Shown: in pieces, positions 61,525-64,000 of the stretch
Layout of the letters: each line of letters opens with the position of its first letter
How positions within the stretch are numbered: the stretch's first letter is position 1
Source: Coprococcus comes ATCC 27758
GTDB lineage: Bacteria; Bacillota; Clostridia; Lachnospirales; Lachnospiraceae
Assembly: GCF_025149785.1 (NCBI RefSeq)
Contig: NZ_CP102277.1
Location: forward strand, 1,426,001 to 1,490,000
Direction: 5' to 3'
DNA: 64,000 bases
Translations under genes and position numbers: made by a program
Notes under the pieces: generated by a model
What the model was told of the DNA's origin: nothing
The model's database searches: none
What the model saw: only the letters and a program-made list of their open reading frames with translations

Positions 61525-61923
61525 ATGTGCTATATCTATCCAGCGGTGTTCTATAGAGAAGTGGACGGTCGCTATTCGGTTATTTTTCCAGATCTGAATG
61601 ATTTGGCGACCTACGGAAATGATTTTGCGGATGCGTTTGCGATGGCCCAGGAGGCATGTGGGCAGTATCTCTTCAATGAATTGAAGGAAGGCAATGTTCT
61701 TCCGGTGGCTTCCTCCATCGAGGATGTCATTGCGGAGGAGGATGGAGCGATTGTCAATATGGTCGACATCGATCTCAAGGCGTTCGAGAGGAAATACGGG
61801 GAGAGGTCGGTAAAGAAGACATTGACGATTCCTGGGTGGCTGAATGCATCATGCGAGGAACGCGGAATCAATTTTTCCAAAGTCTTGCAGGAAGCGTTGA
61901 TTGCCCGCCTCCAGGCAAGATAG
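61525..61923 (+). CDS. hicB: HicB family antitoxin
   Basis: 132 residues. A partly RNase-H-like N-terminal domain (YPAVFYREVDGRYSVIFPDL; EACGQYLFNELKEGN) neutralises HicA, and the C-terminus (KKTLTIPGWLNASCEERGIN; FSKVLQEALIARL) is a ribbon-helix-helix DNA-binding part for autoregulation. AAGGAGGAAAC precedes the ATG. The pair would stabilise the element. Confidence 0.93.
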   Translation: MCYIYPAVFYREVDGRYSVIFPDLNDLATYGNDFADAFAMAQEACGQYLFNELKEGNVLPVASSIEDVIAEEDGAIVNMVDIDLKAFERKYGERSVKKTLTIPGWLNASCEERGINFSKVLQEALIARLQAR

Positions 61924-61931
61924 GTAGACGA

Positions 61932-61965
61932 AAGGGCTGGTAGCGGTTATACGCTACCAGCCCTT
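61932..61965. terminator. Perfect inverted repeat between hicB and the minus-strand small gene
   Basis: AAGGGCTGGTAGCG (61932-61945) pairs perfectly with CGCTACCAGCCCTT (61952-61965). There is no T-run; placement between converging genes suggests transcript ends. Confidence 0.6.
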
Positions 61966-62049
61966 ACCATGTCCAGTCGGCTGTTCCGCGATTCAGTCCC
62001 CTATCGGGTCGATCACATCAAGTCCGAGATTTCTGGCATAGTCTTCATT

Positions 62050-62136
62050 TTACCTACGTTGCTCATCCTCGCTTTTCGGCATTTCAGGAATTTTAGGATC
62101 GTCTTCCAAAGCGAACGTTTTGGTATTTTTCTCCAT
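62050..62136 (-). CDS. 28-residue small protein
   Basis: ATG 62136 with GGAGGC upstream, reading EKNTKTFALEDDPKIPEM then PKSEDEQRR, TAA at 62050-62052. It has its own promoter (TTGTAC 62197-62202, 18-bp spacer, TATAAT 62173-62178, minus strand). A full promoter and ribosome-binding site argue for translation despite the size. Charged and probably unstructured; function unknown. Confidence 0.5.
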   Translation of the reverse strand: MEKNTKTFALEDDPKIPEMPKSEDEQRR

Positions 62137-62162
62137 TGGATTGCCTCCGTGATTATATTGTC

Positions 62163-62202
62163 GTATGGTAGTATTATACCACAGCGGGATTAGGTTGTAC
62201 AA
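62163..62202 (-). promoter_or_regulatory. Promoter of the 28-residue gene with element operator
   Basis: Promoter hexamers as given for the gene. The plus-strand motif GTATGGTAGTATTATACCAC (62163-62182) covers the -10 and contains both ATACCAC and GTAGTAT halves. Confidence 0.55.
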
Positions 62203-62276
62203 CGTAACCAAGGGGAGACCGGTTCGCGGTCTCCCCTGCTATCTTTAGGTTTTAAGAGTCGTGTTTCGATTTTGAT

Positions 62277-62537
62277 TTACGTGTTACGTTTTATATGTCC
62301 TCTCTCTCTGATATCGAACAGCAGGATTTTTGCCATTAGCTTCGCTTCAAGTCGCAGTTTCAGTTCGTTGTCGCATACGATGGAAACGTTGCCGTTTTCC
62401 GCAATATATTCCCGGCGGCAGAGTGAGAGTATGTACGGTCTGTAATGCCGTATAACCTGTTCCAATGCCTGTGGGTCGCCCTGCGTTGCAAGGACGATGG
62501 TTTCAAATGGAACAAGTTTGTTTTTTCGCCTGCTCAT
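62277..62537 (-). CDS. HTH_16-type conjugative element protein (Tn916 Orf8-like)
   Basis: 86 residues matching the helix-turn-helix domain of conjugative transposons: VPFETIVLATQGDPQALEQV, IRHYRPYILSLCRREY, and a C-terminal ELKLRLEAKLMAKILLFDI. In Tn916 the like protein Orf8 is coupled to a sigma-factor-like Orf7 and regulates transfer genes. Here its ATG overlaps the sigma gene stop (TGATG), giving the same coupled pair. Confidence 0.85.
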   Translation of the reverse strand: MSRRKNKLVPFETIVLATQGDPQALEQVIRHYRPYILSLCRREYIAENGNVSIVCDNELKLRLEAKLMAKILLFDIRERGHIKRNT

Positions 62538-62971
62538 CAGTATTCCTCACTTTCTTGTTCGAGCATCTTTCGCATCATTGCGAGCGCACGCGAGCGATGG
62601 TATTGGACATTGGCGCGTCCGGTGCCGAGCGCGTCGCCGATTTCGCGGTCGTTCATCTCTCCGAAGTAGGATAGAAGGACGATCTTTCTTTTTGCTCTGG
62701 GAAGGGTCATGAGCGCATCGTATACGCCCTGATCGCACACAATGAAATGCAAACCGTCTTCCACGATATCCCGTTCGAATTGGAAATACCGGTCTGTCGT
62801 GATGAGCTTGTTCAGCTCTTCAGGCGACATCTCTCCGAAGAGCTGTTCGCGTTTCAGTTTGCGTTTACGCTGGTCGTATGCGTCCCTCGCTTCATTTCTG
62901 AGGATTACTTTGCAGTAGGCGTCAAACGCGCATTGGTTTGACTTCTCGAAGTCCTTGTCGCTGTTACCCAT
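62537..62971 (-). CDS. Sigma-70-like factor of conjugative elements (Tn916 Orf7-like)
   Basis: 144 residues from ATG 62971, which follows AAAGGAGGTG. The N-terminal half is like region 2 (FDAYCKVILRNEARDAYDQR), and the C-terminal half is sigma region 4 (LPRAKRKIVLLSYFGEMNDR then IGDALGTGRANVQYHRSRAL). It probably switches element genes on, as Orf7 does in Tn916. The frame upstream of the ATG (59 codons) has no homology and no ribosome-binding site. Confidence 0.88.
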   Translation of the reverse strand: MGNSDKDFEKSNQCAFDAYCKVILRNEARDAYDQRKRKLKREQLFGEMSPEELNKLITTDRYFQFERDIVEDGLHFIVCDQGVYDALMTLPRAKRKIVLLSYFGEMNDREIGDALGTGRANVQYHRSRALAMMRKMLEQESEEY

Positions 62972-63336
62972 AGGTTTCACCTCCTTTCGATCTGTCGAGA
63001 CGGCAAGAGAGGTGCAGTCCGCATCGGCTGGATGGCGGAAAAGGACATGATGTTTTCCGCCTACAACGATGACGAACGCTCTATGTAAAGCGCAAAGCCT
63101 TCGGAAGACATATTTGATTATCTGGCTATAAAAAGGCGGAGGCACCACCTGGAAAGGAATCAGGTGGTGCCTCCTCGTTAAGCGACAATAAGACTATAAC
63201 ACGATTCGACTTTAGTATCATCGAAAAATTTGGGTAATTTTTTCTCTAGTATTACAAGGCATTTTCGATTGAGCGATCACTTAGCATACTACTGTGGTAT
63301 ATTGGTATTACGGCACCACGAGAGAAGGGAATAAGA
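62972..63336. other. Intergenic region with inverted repeat and promoter elements
   Basis: GGAGGCACCACCTG (63138-63151) pairs with CAGGTGGTGCCTCC (63161-63174) in a perfect 14-bp stem, possibly a terminator. ATACTACTGTGGTAT (63286-63300), a copy of the element motif with mirror halves ATACTAC and GTGGTAT, lies 37 bp before the next start codon. No gene is seen. Confidence 0.55.
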
Positions 63337-63579
63337 ATGATGCTGTATCGATTCGAGGTCGATTACACCGTTCCCGGGAAAATGGGAAGCAAGAATTACG
63401 TGACGGCGGTGGCAGCGACCGATGCCGCCCATGCGAGGGTGGAGGCCGGGAAGATTTTTGAGGGCTTGAAGGAGGACTATGGCTATGATAAGGCACTCGG
63501 GAAACTGTACAGTGCGAGCGGCATCTGCAAGTGCATAGCCGAGTTCAATGAGCCTGTCGCACAGATGTCGAAAGCCTAA
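63337..63579 (+). CDS. Small hypothetical protein of the element
   Basis: 80 residues (ATG 63337 or 63340, AGAAGGGA upstream). It reads LYRFEVDYTVPGKMGSKNYV then AAHARVEAGKIFEGLKEDYG, a beta-alpha pattern that may be a small ferredoxin-like fold. Family not recognised. It is 23 bases before the next gene, so they share a transcript starting after the operator at 63286. Confidence 0.65.
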   Translation: MMLYRFEVDYTVPGKMGSKNYVTAVAATDAAHARVEAGKIFEGLKEDYGYDKALGKLYSASGICKCIAEFNEPVAQMSKA

Positions 63580-63602
63580 TTGACTGAATTGAAGGAGAAA
63601 AA

Positions 63603-64000
63603 ATGACTGACGAAGAGGCTATGGAAGCACTCCTTAACAGCGATGGATATTCATTTCCGACATGGACGCTAAAGCTAGGTCTCCCTACCGATGAGATGTG
63701 CCTTGTCATGTCGTTGATTGCCAGTGACAATGCACCGATTCCAGTTGATGTTGCATACATTTCAGAGTACTTGCATATGGACGGTGCTGTAGTGGAATCT
63801 TCGGTTAAAGAGCTTCTTGATCGCAGGCTCGTTTGCAAGAAGGATTCATATCTTATTCTTGATTTGGAGATGTGCGATCATATCTTTGATGCCGCCGCCA
63901 CAGTCAGGCAGGCTAAGGTAAATTCTGATATCGATGAGGCTTTTTGTCCGCCGATTCCCTTGGTTGCCATGCGGGCCGGTGAGATATATTCGGATTCATC
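63603..64000 (+). CDS. Winged-helix-like protein, 3' end outside window
   Basis: ATG 63603 after AAGGAGAAA; the frame stays open to the window end (132 codons visible). The segment LPTDEMCLVMSLIASDNAPI then VDVAYISEYLHMDGAVVESS and VKELLDRRLVCKKDSYLILD is a winged helix-turn-helix pattern. It could be a regulator or a replication initiator N-terminus (DnaD/RepA-like); too little is visible to decide. Confidence 0.7.
   Translation, partial: MTDEEAMEALLNSDGYSFPTWTLKLGLPTDEMCLVMSLIASDNAPIPVDVAYISEYLHMDGAVVESSVKELLDRRLVCKKDSYLILDLEMCDHIFDAAATVRQAKVNSDIDEAFCPPIPLVAMRAGEIYSDS

Larger units (their letters stand above)
55890..64000. mobile_element. Integrative element with tandem large serine recombinases (right end outside window)
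   Basis: From about 55890 the gene style changes: recombinases, toxin-antitoxin, DUF3102, conjugative-transposon-type sigma/HTH genes, and base usage richer in G and C than the flanking core genes. The recombinases sit at the left edge, as integrases usually do. The left att site should lie between the galT terminator and the small gene ending at 55919, but without the right end it cannot be set. Confidence 0.8.

Overview
The window looks like a chromosome segment of a strictly anaerobic, low-to-moderate-GC member of the Lachnospiraceae (Clostridia). This is inferred from gene content and order: yceD-rpmF-(plsX-acpP-rnc-smc-ftsY), yqfC-yqfD-phoH-ybeY, a Re-type citrate synthase next to isocitrate dehydrogenase, an NfnAB-type transhydrogenase, Rex, and a tepA-ftsK pair. 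No rRNA, tRNA or CRISPR array was seen.

Region 1 (1-3510): the yceD 3' end and rpmF are followed by a decayed integrative element bounded by a 93/94-bp direct repeat of the rpmF 3' end and its terminator (405-497 and 3331-3424). The remnant holds an XRE regulator, a lone MNT nucleotidyltransferase, a YefM-YoeB toxin-antitoxin operon with two matched operators, a small conserved-looking gene and the tail of a tyrosine recombinase.

Region 2 (3511-39485) is mostly core genome: lipid synthesis, RNase III, SMC and FtsY; threonine dehydratase; an IS110-family element (about 11379-13142); an operon of Re-citrate synthase, GntR regulator and isocitrate dehydrogenase; ABC-F and Rex facing apart; Nnr-Alr-MazF-CBS-YebC; TepA-FtsK; formate-THF ligase; a zinc-ribbon/TPR membrane protein; an iron alcohol dehydrogenase with a Rex/CRP-like palindrome upstream; NfnAB; a HAD phosphatase, HelD-like helicase and RlmH.

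Region 3 (39486-55890): an IS607-type element with a 5'-truncated tnpA and an intact tnpB sits between rlmH and an MBL hydrolase. It is followed by an orphan FeoA, a Q/N-rich tandem-repeat membrane protein, yqfC-yqfD-phoH-ybeY, a flippase, UPF0291, 5-formyl-THF cyclo-ligase, luxS, a hairpin-dense intergenic element, a phosphatase, and galR with galK-galT on the opposite strand.

Region 4 (about 55890 to beyond 64000) is a second, apparently live mobile element. It has tandem large serine recombinases sharing a 131-bp nearly identical patch, a hairpin-rich leader before a DUF3102 coiled-coil gene, HicAB, a Tn916 orf7/orf8-like sigma/HTH pair, small genes and the start of a gene that leaves the window. 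Several of its promoters carry a related ATACYAC-type motif, suggesting one element-wide regulator. The most novel-looking items are the recombinase conversion tract, that shared operator, the two hairpin-dense non-coding tracts, and the long inverted repeats flanking the IS110 transposase.
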